Below, piece by piece: positions 31,712 to 40,018 of a stretch of 64,000 nt of DNA. The notes under the pieces are model-generated. The model was not told the origin of the DNA, ran no database searches, and worked only from the letters and a program-made list of their open reading frames with translations. The translations under genes were made by a program, and so were the position numbers. The stretch spans positions 3,612,001 through 3,676,000 of the forward strand of contig NZ_CP107532.1 of assembly GCF_025813715.1 (NCBI RefSeq), in the 5' to 3' direction. The stretch comes from Methylobacterium sp. FF17 (GTDB lineage Bacteria; Pseudomonadota; Alphaproteobacteria; Rhizobiales; Beijerinckiaceae). Each line of letters opens with the position of its first letter. Position 1 is the stretch's first letter.

Positions 31712-31789
31712 GCGCCGGGCCTTAACCGCTTCGCAACCATAACGCTCGATAGTTCGACGTGTCGGCCACCGTCCCCCTGCTGGGAGTAG

Positions 31790-32902
31790 GTGGTTGGGGC
31801 GCGTGGCATTCGAGTATGGGTCGGTTGCGTGGCTACGAGACGGTTACGACGCACGTCGCACCTGCGCTGGCTCAGCACCGCCATGGTGCCCTGGGCCGCC
31901 GGGATGGGTTTCCTCGTGTCCTTCACCGCGACGGCTGGGACGGACCTGTCCGCCGGCGCGGCGGGTCATGCCGAGCAGGCTAGGCGGGCTGCCCTGACGG
32001 CCTCGCCCGGCGCCCGTCTGATCGGAACCGAAACCCGCACACGTCCCGCCCGGCGTTACGCCGCGCGGATCGACGGCACGGAGAGCGGAGCGCCTCATCC
32101 GACGCCGGACGGGGAGGCGCGGCTTCTCCTGGTCAGCACCGGGAACGCGGATCCCGATGGTGGTCTGCTCGCCCCCGGCTCCGCCGCATGGAAACCGGAT
32201 CTCGACGCGGGCTTCGTACCGATGACCGAACGCGACCCGTCATGGACGGCGGGAGACGACGGCGTGATCGTCGTCGAGGACGGAGCGACGCCCGCGATCC
32301 CTCGCGCAGAGGCCCTGTCCTCCACCACGCCCGCCCCCGCCGACGCGACGCCGATCGAAGTCGCCGCCACGAGCCTGACCTTTCCCGGTCTGTCCCCTCG
32401 CGCGAACGAGGCGGACGGCGCGACCACGCCGGGCGCCGGGGTCGTGCCCGATATCGCCCGTCATCGCTATGCGGACCTGATCGGCCCGGATGCCATGGAC
32501 CGGGAGCAACGCTGCCTGGCGGAAGCCGTGTATTTCGAGGCCCGGAGCGAGCCGGAAGAAGGGCAGGCCGCCGTCGCCCAGGTCGTGCTGAACCGCGTCA
32601 AGAGTGGGCTCTATCCCGGCAACGTCTGCGGCGTGGTCTATCAGAACCGCCACCGTTACATGGGCTGCCAGTTCTCCTTCGCCTGTGAAGGCAAGTCCCT
32701 GCGCATCACCGACGGGCCCTCGTGGCAGAGTGCGACCCGCATCGCCAGCGCGGTGATCGAGGGGCGGACCTATCTGAGCGAGGTCGGCGGCGCGACCCAC
32801 TACCATGCCGATTACGTCAAGCCCGGCTGGTCGCGGCGCCTGAGGAAGATGGATGTCATCGGACGGCACATCTTCTATCAGCTCAAGCGCGGTCAGACCT
32901 GA
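31790..32902 (+). CDS. Cell-wall hydrolase, SleB-type (Hydrolase_2)
   Basis: About 370 residues from GTG 31790. An N-terminal basic stretch and hydrophobic segment (WLSTAMVPWAAGMGFLVSF) are followed by about 170 low-complexity Pro/Ala-rich residues, then the SleB catalytic domain: CLAEAVYFEARSEPEEG, NRVKSGLYPGNVCGVVYQN and ATHYHADYVKPGW. The Glu in EARSEP is the likely catalytic residue. It cleaves peptidoglycan in the envelope. The start is uncertain: GTG 31829 is also plausible. Confidence 0.88.
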   Translation: MVGARGIRVWVGCVATRRLRRTSHLRWLSTAMVPWAAGMGFLVSFTATAGTDLSAGAAGHAEQARRAALTASPGARLIGTETRTRPARRYAARIDGTESGAPHPTPDGEARLLLVSTGNADPDGGLLAPGSAAWKPDLDAGFVPMTERDPSWTAGDDGVIVVEDGATPAIPRAEALSSTTPAPADATPIEVAATSLTFPGLSPRANEADGATTPGAGVVPDIARHRYADLIGPDAMDREQRCLAEAVYFEARSEPEEGQAAVAQVVLNRVKSGLYPGNVCGVVYQNRHRYMGCQFSFACEGKSLRITDGPSWQSATRIASAVIEGRTYLSEVGGATHYHADYVKPGWSRRLRKMDVIGRHIFYQLKRGQT

Positions 32903-33094
32903 TTTCCTGAATCGTTCCGCGGATTCTTACCTAAGCACTGCAACATCTCGGTAGTCCTAAGCTTGGGTTAATTTTACCCTGACTCTGGATTGAGCTTGCC
33001 CGACCGGCAACTTGGCGGCCTCTGATACGTCGAGGATGCGCGCACCCGTGTGCCATCCCGCCGTTTCAGCCTTTTGAGCCCCGAGGAACCCGAT

Positions 33095-33682
33095 ATGACC
33101 GCGCCGGTCACCCCACGCCTGCTTCTCGCCGCCATCGCCGGCGCCGTCATCACCACAGCGTCCGCCGAGGCCGGGGGCTGCGGCGGGGCCGAGTGCTACC
33201 GGCACGTCAACGCGCCGCCGATCTACGGCGCCGTCTCCGAGCGCGTCCTCGTGCGACCGCCCGAAACGGTGTACCGCACCATCCCGCCGGTCTACGAAAC
33301 CGTGTCGGAGCGCATTCTGGTGGCGCCGGGCGGCCGCGTCTGGCAGACCCGCCGCGATGCATACGGCGAGCTCATCGGCTGCTGGGTCGACGTTCCGCCC
33401 CGCTACTCCGTGCGCCATCGCCGGGTGCTCGTCCAACCGGCCCAGTCCATCCCCGAGACGATCCCGGCGCAATATGCCAGCGTGCGCCGCCGCGTGCTCG
33501 TGCAGCCCGCCCGCTCGGGCTGGGTTCCGGCGAATTACGGTCAGGGCGGGTATCCTGGCACCTTCGGTCCGAGCCTCGCCGTCGGCTCCCTGCCCGATGC
33601 CTTCGGCATCACCGGCGCCAGCTCGGCCGATGTCGGCGTCGGCCTCGGCTTCTCCTCGGGCAGCATCTACGACGGCTACTGA
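33095..33682 (+). CDS. Secreted tandem-repeat protein of unknown function
   Basis: 195 residues with a signal peptide ending SAEA. It contains four copies of a short unit of the form Y-x2-V-S/R-x-R-V/I-L-V-x-P (SERVLVRPPETV, SERILVAPGG, HRRVLVQPAQS, RRRVLVQPARS) separated by IPP/IPA-Y spacers, then a Gly-rich tail. Two Cys near the N-terminus (GGCGGAECYRH). GAGGA lies 7 bases before ATG. Likely an extracytoplasmic structural protein; function unknown. Confidence 0.75.
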   Translation: MTAPVTPRLLLAAIAGAVITTASAEAGGCGGAECYRHVNAPPIYGAVSERVLVRPPETVYRTIPPVYETVSERILVAPGGRVWQTRRDAYGELIGCWVDVPPRYSVRHRRVLVQPAQSIPETIPAQYASVRRRVLVQPARSGWVPANYGQGGYPGTFGPSLAVGSLPDAFGITGASSADVGVGLGFSSGSIYDGY

Positions 33683-33788
33683 GCCGCAACGCCGAGCCTG
33701 TTCGACCGGCCCCGGGTGCCAACGCTCCGGGGCCGCTTGATTCGAGGCCGCGCCGCCACACCTCATGAGCCGAACCGGAGGGTGCGCC

Positions 33789-34775
33789 ATGGGTCAGTTC
33801 AAGGCTTGGGTCGTCGAGAAGACCGAGACGGGGCAATCGCTCGCCTTCAAGGATTTCGACGATGCCGACCTGATGGAAGGCGACGTGACCGTCCGGCTCA
33901 CTCACTCCACGGTAAATTTCAAGGACGGCCTGGCGATGACCGGGCGCTCGCCCGTGGTGCGGCGCTTTCCCATGATCCCGGGCATCGATTTCTCAGGCGT
34001 GGTCGAGGCCTCGGACCATCCGGAGTACAAGGCCGGCGACCCGGTGGTGCTCACCGGCTGGGGCGTCGGAGAAACGCATCTCGGCGCCTATGCCCAGCGC
34101 GCGCGGGTGAAGGGGGACTGGCTCGTGCCCCTGCCGCAGGGTTTGACCCCCGCCCAGGCCATGGCGATCGGAACGGCGGGCTACACCGCGATGCTGTGTT
34201 TGATGGCGCTCGATCACCACGGCGTCACCCCGGAGCAGGGGCCGGCCCTCGTCACGGGGGCCTCTGGCGGCGTCGGCTCCGTCGCGGTGGCGCTGCTGGC
34301 GCAGGCCGGATGGCACGTGATCGCATCCACCGGACGCGCATCGGAGGAACCCTATCTTCGCGACCTCGGCGCCTCCGAGATCCTCGACCGCGCCGAACTC
34401 GGGAAACCCGGCAAGCCGCTGGCGAAGGAGCGCTGGGCGGCGGCAATCGATGCGGTGGGCTCGACCACCCTCGCCAACGTGCTCGCCGGGACGACGTCGG
34501 ATGGCGCCGTGGCCGCGTGCGGCCTCGCGCAGGGTATGGACCTGCCGACCTCCGTGGCGCCCTTCATCCTGCGCGGCGTCTCGCTCCTCGGCATCAACAG
34601 CGTGACCACGCCTCAGCCCAAGCGCCGCGAGGCCTGGGCGCGGCTCGCACGGGAGCTCGACCACGACAAACTCGCCGCGATGACGCAGACCGTCCCGTTG
34701 CCCGGTGTGGATACCGTTGCGGAAGCGATCCTCGCGGGCCGGGTGCGCGGCCGGACCGTGGTGGAGATCGCCTGA
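33789..34775 (+). CDS. acuI: Acrylyl-CoA reductase AcuI / YhdH-type MDR oxidoreductase
   Basis: 328 residues of the zinc-free medium-chain reductase family. N-terminal HSTVNFKDGLAMTG and PGIDFSGVVE, Rossmann motif VTGASGGVGSVAVALL, and GINSVTTPQPKRREAW are the YhdH/AcuI signatures. It reduces acryloyl-CoA with NADPH in characterised members. GGAGG lies 7 bases before ATG 33789. Confidence 0.88.
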   Translation: MGQFKAWVVEKTETGQSLAFKDFDDADLMEGDVTVRLTHSTVNFKDGLAMTGRSPVVRRFPMIPGIDFSGVVEASDHPEYKAGDPVVLTGWGVGETHLGAYAQRARVKGDWLVPLPQGLTPAQAMAIGTAGYTAMLCLMALDHHGVTPEQGPALVTGASGGVGSVAVALLAQAGWHVIASTGRASEEPYLRDLGASEILDRAELGKPGKPLAKERWAAAIDAVGSTTLANVLAGTTSDGAVAACGLAQGMDLPTSVAPFILRGVSLLGINSVTTPQPKRREAWARLARELDHDKLAAMTQTVPLPGVDTVAEAILAGRVRGRTVVEIA

Positions 34776-34799
34776 GGGCGGGGGAGGGTGGCACGGCGC

Positions 34800-34825
34800 G
34801 GAACCGCGATCCGACGCCGAACGTT
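34800..34825 (+). promoter_or_regulatory. EcfG promoter of Gre-like gene (GGAAC-N17-CGTT)
   Basis: GGAAC (34800-34804), 17 bases, CGTT (34822-34825). The minus-10 ends 8 bases before the ATG at 34834, so the transcript would begin at or near the start codon. Confidence 0.65.
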
Positions 34826-34833
34826 TTTCCCTC

Positions 34834-35295
34834 ATGAGCCAGGCATTTGTACGCGAACGTGAGGGTGGCGAAGCCTTCGAGGATCTACCGGACCGGGCGA
34901 TCTCGCCCCATCCGAATTTCGTCACCGCGGAGGGTCTCGCCCGGATCGAGGGCGAAGTCGCCCGTCTTCAAACAGAGTTCGCAGCGCTGAAACCCGGCGC
35001 GAAGGCCGACGAGGCACGCGTCACGCGCGATTTGCATTACTGGACCGCGCGTCTCGGGACCGCGCGACGCGTCGATCCGATGCCGGGCGATGTCGTCCGG
35101 TTCGGCTCGACCGTCACGATCCTGCTGGACACCGACACCCGGCAGGTGTTCCGCATTGTCGGCGAGGACGAGGCCGATCCGGCACACGGTACCCTCTCCT
35201 ACGTCTCGCCCATGGCGCGAGCCCTGACAGGGAAGGTGATCGGCGACGTCGTCGATGTGAACGGACACGAGGCCGAAATCACCGACATCGCCTAA
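34834..35295 (+). CDS. GreA/GreB-family transcription factor (Gre-like)
   Basis: 153 residues. An N-terminal helical part (about 25-75, with RIEGEVARLQTEFAALKPG) and a GreA/GreB C-terminal FKBP-like domain (PMPGDVVRFGSTVTIL ... GKVIGDVVDVNGHEAEI). It may bind RNA polymerase in the secondary channel. The usual GreA acidic tip is not obvious. No Shine-Dalgarno precedes the ATG, and an EcfG promoter lies so close that the mRNA may be leaderless. Confidence 0.85.
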   Translation: MSQAFVREREGGEAFEDLPDRAISPHPNFVTAEGLARIEGEVARLQTEFAALKPGAKADEARVTRDLHYWTARLGTARRVDPMPGDVVRFGSTVTILLDTDTRQVFRIVGEDEADPAHGTLSYVSPMARALTGKVIGDVVDVNGHEAEITDIA

Positions 35296-35320
35296 GGCGG
35301 CGTCACCATCGAATCTGGGA

Positions 35321-35350
35321 CAAGAAAAAAGGCTCGGATTTCTCCGAGCC
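35321..35350 (-). terminator. Intrinsic terminator of candidate sRNA 2
   Basis: 8-bp stem (35331-35338 with 35343-35350) with a four-base loop; on the minus strand six T and CTTG follow. Confidence 0.85.
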
Positions 35351-35393
35351 CTGGAAGGGTAAAGGCCAATGGGGGCTTAGATGGCCTTCGTGG
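35325..35393 (-). ncRNA. Candidate general-stress small RNA 2
   Basis: About 69 nt on the minus strand from an exact EcfG promoter (35400-35424) to a terminator at 35331-35350. It has no ATG. GGCCA and TGGCC (35386-35382 with 35368-35364) form a hairpin whose 13-base loop contains CCCCC (35375-35371). It shares CATTGGCC and the C-rich loop arrangement with candidate sRNA 1. It lies between the tsaC stop and the Gre-like gene. Confidence 0.62.
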
Positions 35394-35399
35394 ACAGGA

Positions 35400-35424
35400 A
35401 ACGGGCGTCCCCGTTCTTTGTTCC
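35400..35424 (-). promoter_or_regulatory. EcfG promoter of candidate sRNA 2
   Basis: Minus strand GGAAC (35424-35420), 16 bases, CGTT (35403-35400). It starts 20 bases past the tsaC stop, so it is an independent promoter in the tsaC 3' region. Confidence 0.78.
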
Positions 35425-35444
35425 GAGCGTCCGCAAGAAAACTT

Positions 35445-36458
35445 TCAGCGCGGTGCAGCCGCGCGGTGAAGGCGGTCGTTGATGGCGTCGCCGAGGCCGG
35501 TCGCGGGAATGGGGACCACGGCGATCGTTTCGACCCCCTGCGCATCGAGATGCCGAAGCGCGGAGAAGAGGCGGGCCGCCGCCTCCGTCAGGTCGCCAGC
35601 CGGGCTGAGATTGAACAGCGCTTGGGCCGTCTCGGAGCCGGACGGCAGGTCGGAACCGAACAGCAATACGGCCTCGCCGGCCGCGATGGCGGTCGCATCG
35701 AGGCGCACCCGCGCCCGGGGCGCATAATGCGACGCCAGCAGGCCCGGCCCGACAGGGTTCATTCCAGCCCCTGGCTCCGCACCGTCGAGTTCGAAGCCGA
35801 GGCATGCGACCAGGGCCTCGCGGGTGATCCCGCCCGGCCGCAACAGGCGCGGCGGACCTCCGAGGCATGCGACGACCGTGGATTCGACGCCCACCGGCGT
35901 CTCCCCACCATCGAGCACCGCCGCGATCCGGCCATCGAGGTCGGCGAGGACATGCCCGGCGGCGGTCGGGCTCACCCGCCCGGAGCGGTTCGCCGATGGG
36001 GCGGCGACGGGGCGACCAACGCGCGCGAGGAGGTCGCGCGCGAGTTCGTTGCCGGGTACCCGCAGCGCGACGCTCGGCAAGCCGGCTCGGGCGAGATCGC
36101 AGACCCCACACTTCGCCGAGGCCGGGACCACGAGGGTGAGGGGGCCGGGCCAGAACGCTTCGGCCAGCGTCCGGGCACTGGCGTCGAATCTGCCTTCCGC
36201 GTAGGCAGCCGCCGCATCCGGCAGATGCGCGATGAGCGGGTTGAATTGCGGGCGCTCCTTGGCCGCGAAGATCCGGGCCACCGCCACGGCATCGGTCGCA
36301 TCCGCGCCAAGACCGTAGACCGTCTCCGTCGGAAATCCAACCACGGCACCCCGCCGGATCAGGTCGGCCGCCTCCGTCACGCCGGCGGCATCGCCGCGAA
36401 GGCGACGCGTGCCCCCGGCCCAGACCTTACCATCGGGGATTGACCCGAGATCGTTCAT
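35445..36458 (-). CDS. tsaC: L-threonylcarbamoyladenylate synthase, Sua5 type
   Basis: 337 residues: YrdC domain (about 25-215) with FPTETVYGLGADA, the KERPQFNPL motif and PSANRSGRVSPT, then a C-terminal Sua5 domain (about 225-335, PGLLASHYAPRARVRL, ending GDAINDRLHRAA). It makes threonylcarbamoyl-AMP for the t6A37 modification of ANN-decoding tRNAs. The two-domain form is Sua5 rather than short TsaC. Divergent from the acyl-CoA dehydrogenase gene. Confidence 0.94.
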   Translation of the reverse strand: MNDLGSIPDGKVWAGGTRRLRGDAAGVTEAADLIRRGAVVGFPTETVYGLGADATDAVAVARIFAAKERPQFNPLIAHLPDAAAAYAEGRFDASARTLAEAFWPGPLTLVVPASAKCGVCDLARAGLPSVALRVPGNELARDLLARVGRPVAAPSANRSGRVSPTAAGHVLADLDGRIAAVLDGGETPVGVESTVVACLGGPPRLLRPGGITREALVACLGFELDGAEPGAGMNPVGPGLLASHYAPRARVRLDATAIAAGEAVLLFGSDLPSGSETAQALFNLSPAGDLTEAAARLFSALRHLDAQGVETIAVVPIPATGLGDAINDRLHRAAAPR

Positions 36459-36578
36459 ATCTAAACTATCTCCCGAGGGACGGCGGACCAGAATCGCCCC
36501 GCCCTAGCGTTCGGCCCGGCCTTGCGTCAAACACGACCCGTAAGCGCCGGGGGCCAACACGGCGTGGGAGGAACCACG

Positions 36579-38342
36579 ATGACCTATCGCGCACCGGTCG
36601 CCGATATGCTGTTCACCCTGCGCCACGTGGCGGGGCTCGATGCCGTTCTGGCTACGAGCCCGCACGCCGAGATTGGACCGGAGGACGCGGCGGCGATCCT
36701 GGGCGAGGCCGGCAGGGTGGCGGAGGCGGTGATCGCTCCCCTGAACCGGGTCGGGGACCGCCACGGCACGACGCTGGCGGACGGTGCGATCACCACCGCG
36801 CCGGGCTGGCGCGCGGCATACCGGACCTGGATCGACGGTGGTTGGAACGGCCTCAGCGCGGATCCGGACCATGGCGGGCAGGGCCTGCCCCTGCTCCTCA
36901 ACGCCCCCTGCACGGAGATGTGGAACGCGGGCAGCCTCAGTTTCGGCCTCTGCCCGCTGCTCACGGCCGGTGGCATCGAGGCCCTGGCCCAGCACGGCTC
37001 GGACGAACTCAAGGCGCACTATCTCGGCAAGCTCGTCTCCGGCGAGTGGACCGCCACCATGAACCTCACCGAGCCGCAGGCCGGCTCGGACCTCGCCCAG
37101 TTGCGCAGCCGGGCGGAGCGGATGAGCGACGGCAGCTACAGGATCGTCGGCGCCAAGATCTACATCACCTACGGCGAGCACGATCTCACCGACAACATCG
37201 TTCACCTCGTGCTGGCCCGGCTCAAGGACGCGCCCGCGGGCACGCGCGGCATCTCCCTGTTCCTCGTACCGAAGGTGCTGCCGGACGGGAGCCGCAACGA
37301 CCTGCGCTGCTCCGGCATCGAGCACAAGCTCGGCATCCACGGTTCGCCGACCTGCTCCATGGCCTTCGGCGATGCGGGCGGCGCCATCGGCTGGCTCATC
37401 GGCGAGGAGAATCGCGGGCTCGCCTGCATGTTCACCATGATGAACTCCGCTCGTCTCAACGTGGGCCTGCAGGGGGTCGGGATCGCCGAGCGTGCGACCC
37501 AGCAGGCCCTCGGCTATGCCCGCGACCGCCGCCAGGGCCGGGCGCCGGGAGCCGCCGAGACGAGCCCGATCATCGCCCATGCCGACGTGCAGCGCATGCT
37601 GCTCACCATGAAGGCCTGTACCCAGGCAGCGCGCGGCATCTGCTATCTCACGGCCGCCGCCCTCGATGCGGCGCGCGGACCCGAGGGGCAGGCGGCCCAT
37701 GACCGCGCCTCGCTGCTGACGCCCGTGGCCAAGGCGTTCTCCACCGACATCGCCAACGAGGTCACGTCGCTCGGCGTGCAGGTCCATGGCGGCATGGGTT
37801 TCGTAGAGGAGACCGGCGCGGCGCAGCACATGCGCGACGCGCGCATCCTCGGGATATACGAGGGCACGAACGGCATCCAGGCCATCGACCTCGTCTCGCG
37901 CAAGCTGCCGCTGAACGGCGGGGCGACGGTGCGGGCGCAGATCGCGGACCTGCGCCGGATCGCCGAAGGCTTCCTCAAGGATCCCGATCCCGCCCACGGT
38001 CGCATTGGCGCGCGCCTGCGCGCCGGGATCGAGAGCCTCGACCGGGCCACGAGTTTCCAGTTGAAGGCGCTGGCCTCGAACCGGCCCGAAGCGGCGCTGG
38101 CGGGCGCCACGCCGTATCTGCGCCTGTTCGGCCTCGTCCAGGGCGGGGCCTGCCTCGCCCAGGGCGCGCGCGCGGCGAGCGCGGCGCTGCGGAGCGGCGA
38201 CACCGATCCGGCGCATGGCGGCCGCATCGCGCTCGCCCGGTTCTTCGCCGACAACCTGCTCACCGCCGCCGGCGGCCTGGAGGAGAGCGTGATCGCCGGC
38301 GGGGACTTCACGGACGAGGCGGGGCTCGCCCTGGCCGGCTGA
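36579..38342 (+). CDS. Acyl-CoA dehydrogenase (long form with C-terminal extension)
   Basis: 587 residues, the 600-residue class with an N-terminal and a C-terminal extra domain. FAD/acyl-CoA features: MNLTEPQAGSDLAQLRSRA, GIEHKLGIHGSPTCSMAF, and the late motif ILGIYEGTNGIQAIDL that carries the catalytic Glu. It oxidises an acyl-CoA to the enoyl-CoA. GGAGGA lies 6 bases before ATG 36579. First gene of a four-gene oxidation set. Confidence 0.93.
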   Translation: MTYRAPVADMLFTLRHVAGLDAVLATSPHAEIGPEDAAAILGEAGRVAEAVIAPLNRVGDRHGTTLADGAITTAPGWRAAYRTWIDGGWNGLSADPDHGGQGLPLLLNAPCTEMWNAGSLSFGLCPLLTAGGIEALAQHGSDELKAHYLGKLVSGEWTATMNLTEPQAGSDLAQLRSRAERMSDGSYRIVGAKIYITYGEHDLTDNIVHLVLARLKDAPAGTRGISLFLVPKVLPDGSRNDLRCSGIEHKLGIHGSPTCSMAFGDAGGAIGWLIGEENRGLACMFTMMNSARLNVGLQGVGIAERATQQALGYARDRRQGRAPGAAETSPIIAHADVQRMLLTMKACTQAARGICYLTAAALDAARGPEGQAAHDRASLLTPVAKAFSTDIANEVTSLGVQVHGGMGFVEETGAAQHMRDARILGIYEGTNGIQAIDLVSRKLPLNGGATVRAQIADLRRIAEGFLKDPDPAHGRIGARLRAGIESLDRATSFQLKALASNRPEAALAGATPYLRLFGLVQGGACLAQGARAASAALRSGDTDPAHGGRIALARFFADNLLTAAGGLEESVIAGGDFTDEAGLALAG

Positions 38343-38402
38343 ACCGGTCCGGCCGTCCACCGGGGATACCGGCGCGAAACCAGCACGAGGGTCAGGGCGA
38401 GC

Positions 38403-39161
38403 ATGAGCGAGCACATCGCGATCGAGGACAGGCCCGAAGGCGTCCGCCTCATCCGCATCGACCGACCGGGTAAGAAGAACGCGCTCACCGGCGCCATGTA
38501 CGATGCGATGCGGGAGGCCCTGGCAGGCGCCGATGCGACGGAGGCCGTCGGGGCCGTCGTGTTCGCGGGAAGCGCCGGGGCGTTCAGCGCCGGCAACGAC
38601 CTCGCCGATTTCGTCGCCGGCGCGCGCCACCCCTTCAGCGAGGCGCCCGCCCTCCATTTCATCCGCCAGCTCGCCCGCACACGCACACCGATGATCGCAG
38701 CGGTCGACGGTATCGCGGTGGGCATCGGCACGACCCTGACCCTGCATTGCGACCTCGTCTATGCGAGCCCTGCCGCGCGCTTCCGCATGCCGTTCGTGGA
38801 ACTCGGCCTCGCGCCGGAGGCGGCCTCCAGCTACCTGCTGCCGCGCCGGGTCGGTCTCCTCAAGGCCACCGAGATGCTGCTGCTGAGCGAGGGATTCGAC
38901 GCGGACGCGGCGCTGGATCTCGGCCTCGTCAACGGCGTGATGCCCGCCGACCTCCTGCTCGATCACGCCTACGCGCAGGGCGCGCGCCTCGCCGGATTGC
39001 CGCGCGGTGCCGTGCAGGCCACGCGGGCGCTGATCCGGGGCGACCAGGCCGCGATGGAGGCGGCGCTCGAGGCCGAGGCCGTCGCCTTCGAGGAGCGCCT
39101 GCGCGCTCCGGAAGCACAGGCCGCCTTCGCGCGCTTCCTCGGCCGGGCCAAGCCCGCGTGA
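38403..39161 (+). CDS. Enoyl-CoA hydratase/isomerase family protein
   Basis: 252 residues of the crotonase fold. Oxyanion segment AGSAGAFSAGNDLADF and GIAVGIGTTLTLHCDLVYAS are present. It has the shape of a hydratase or an isomerase; the catalytic Glu pair of the classic hydratase is not clearly visible. The stop overlaps the next gene (GTGA), indicating one operon with the acyl-CoA dehydrogenase. Confidence 0.9.
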   Translation: MSEHIAIEDRPEGVRLIRIDRPGKKNALTGAMYDAMREALAGADATEAVGAVVFAGSAGAFSAGNDLADFVAGARHPFSEAPALHFIRQLARTRTPMIAAVDGIAVGIGTTLTLHCDLVYASPAARFRMPFVELGLAPEAASSYLLPRRVGLLKATEMLLLSEGFDADAALDLGLVNGVMPADLLLDHAYAQGARLAGLPRGAVQATRALIRGDQAAMEAALEAEAVAFEERLRAPEAQAAFARFLGRAKPA

Positions 39162-40015
39162 GCGCCGGCCCCGATCTTCGCGGAAAAATCTGCCTCGTCG
39201 CCGGGGCCTCGCGCGGGGTAGGGCGGGGTATCGCCCAGGGACTCGGCGAAGCCGGGGCCACCGTCATCGTCACCGCCCGCTCCAGCGAGACGGGGCCGCG
39301 CACCGAGGGGCGGCCCGAGACCATCGAGGACACCGCCCGCGCCGTCGATGCGGCCGGAGGCGAAGGGCACCATTACCTCTGCGACCACACCAGCGAGCGC
39401 GCGGTCGACACCCTCGTCCACTGGGTCCTGCGCCGGTTCGGCCGGATCGACGTCGCCGTGTCGAGCGTGTGGGGCGGGAACGAGGGCTATGACGGAGAGC
39501 GCTACGCGGATGGGGCGGCCTGGGGCACGCCGTTCTGGCGCCGCTCGGCCGAGCCGTTCTCCGAATTCTTCGCAGGCGGTCCCTATCCGGCCCTCCTGCT
39601 CGCCCGCGCCGTCGCCCCCGCCATGGTTTCCGCTAGGACCGGCCTCCTGGCCTTCGTGTCCTTCGATACGGATGGCGCCTATCTGGGCGACATCTTCTAC
39701 GACCTCGCCAAGGCCACAACGAACCGCCTCGCCCGCGCCTGCGCAGAGGAACTGGGGCCCCACGGCGTGACGGCGCTCGGCCTCTCGCCCGGCTTCGTCC
39801 GCACCGAGCGCGCCGTCGCGATCGGCCATGCCGACCGGGCCACGGAGAGCCCGCTCTATGCGGGCCGTGCGCTCGCCGCCCTGGCGGCCGACCCCGGCGT
39901 CGCCGCGCGCGCCGGACGCATCCTGCATGCCGGCGATTGCGCCGCCGAATACGGCTTCACCGATATCGACGGCTCACGGCCGCCGCGCTTTCGCGTCAGC
40001 CCCGAGGAGGTTTGA
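39158..40015 (+). CDS. Short-chain dehydrogenase/reductase
   Basis: 285 residues from GTG 39158, which overlaps the preceding TGA. Rossmann motif AGASRGVGRGIAQGLG, catalytic YDLAK with Ser in FVSFD, and a C-terminal AGDCAAEYGFTDIDG segment. Probably acts on a hydroxyacyl or ketoacyl intermediate of the adjacent beta-oxidation-type genes. No strong Shine-Dalgarno, so translation is likely coupled. Confidence 0.88.
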   Translation: MSAGPDLRGKICLVAGASRGVGRGIAQGLGEAGATVIVTARSSETGPRTEGRPETIEDTARAVDAAGGEGHHYLCDHTSERAVDTLVHWVLRRFGRIDVAVSSVWGGNEGYDGERYADGAAWGTPFWRRSAEPFSEFFAGGPYPALLLARAVAPAMVSARTGLLAFVSFDTDGAYLGDIFYDLAKATTNRLARACAEELGPHGVTALGLSPGFVRTERAVAIGHADRATESPLYAGRALAALAADPGVAARAGRILHAGDCAAEYGFTDIDGSRPPRFRVSPEEV

Positions 40016-40018
40016 GAC

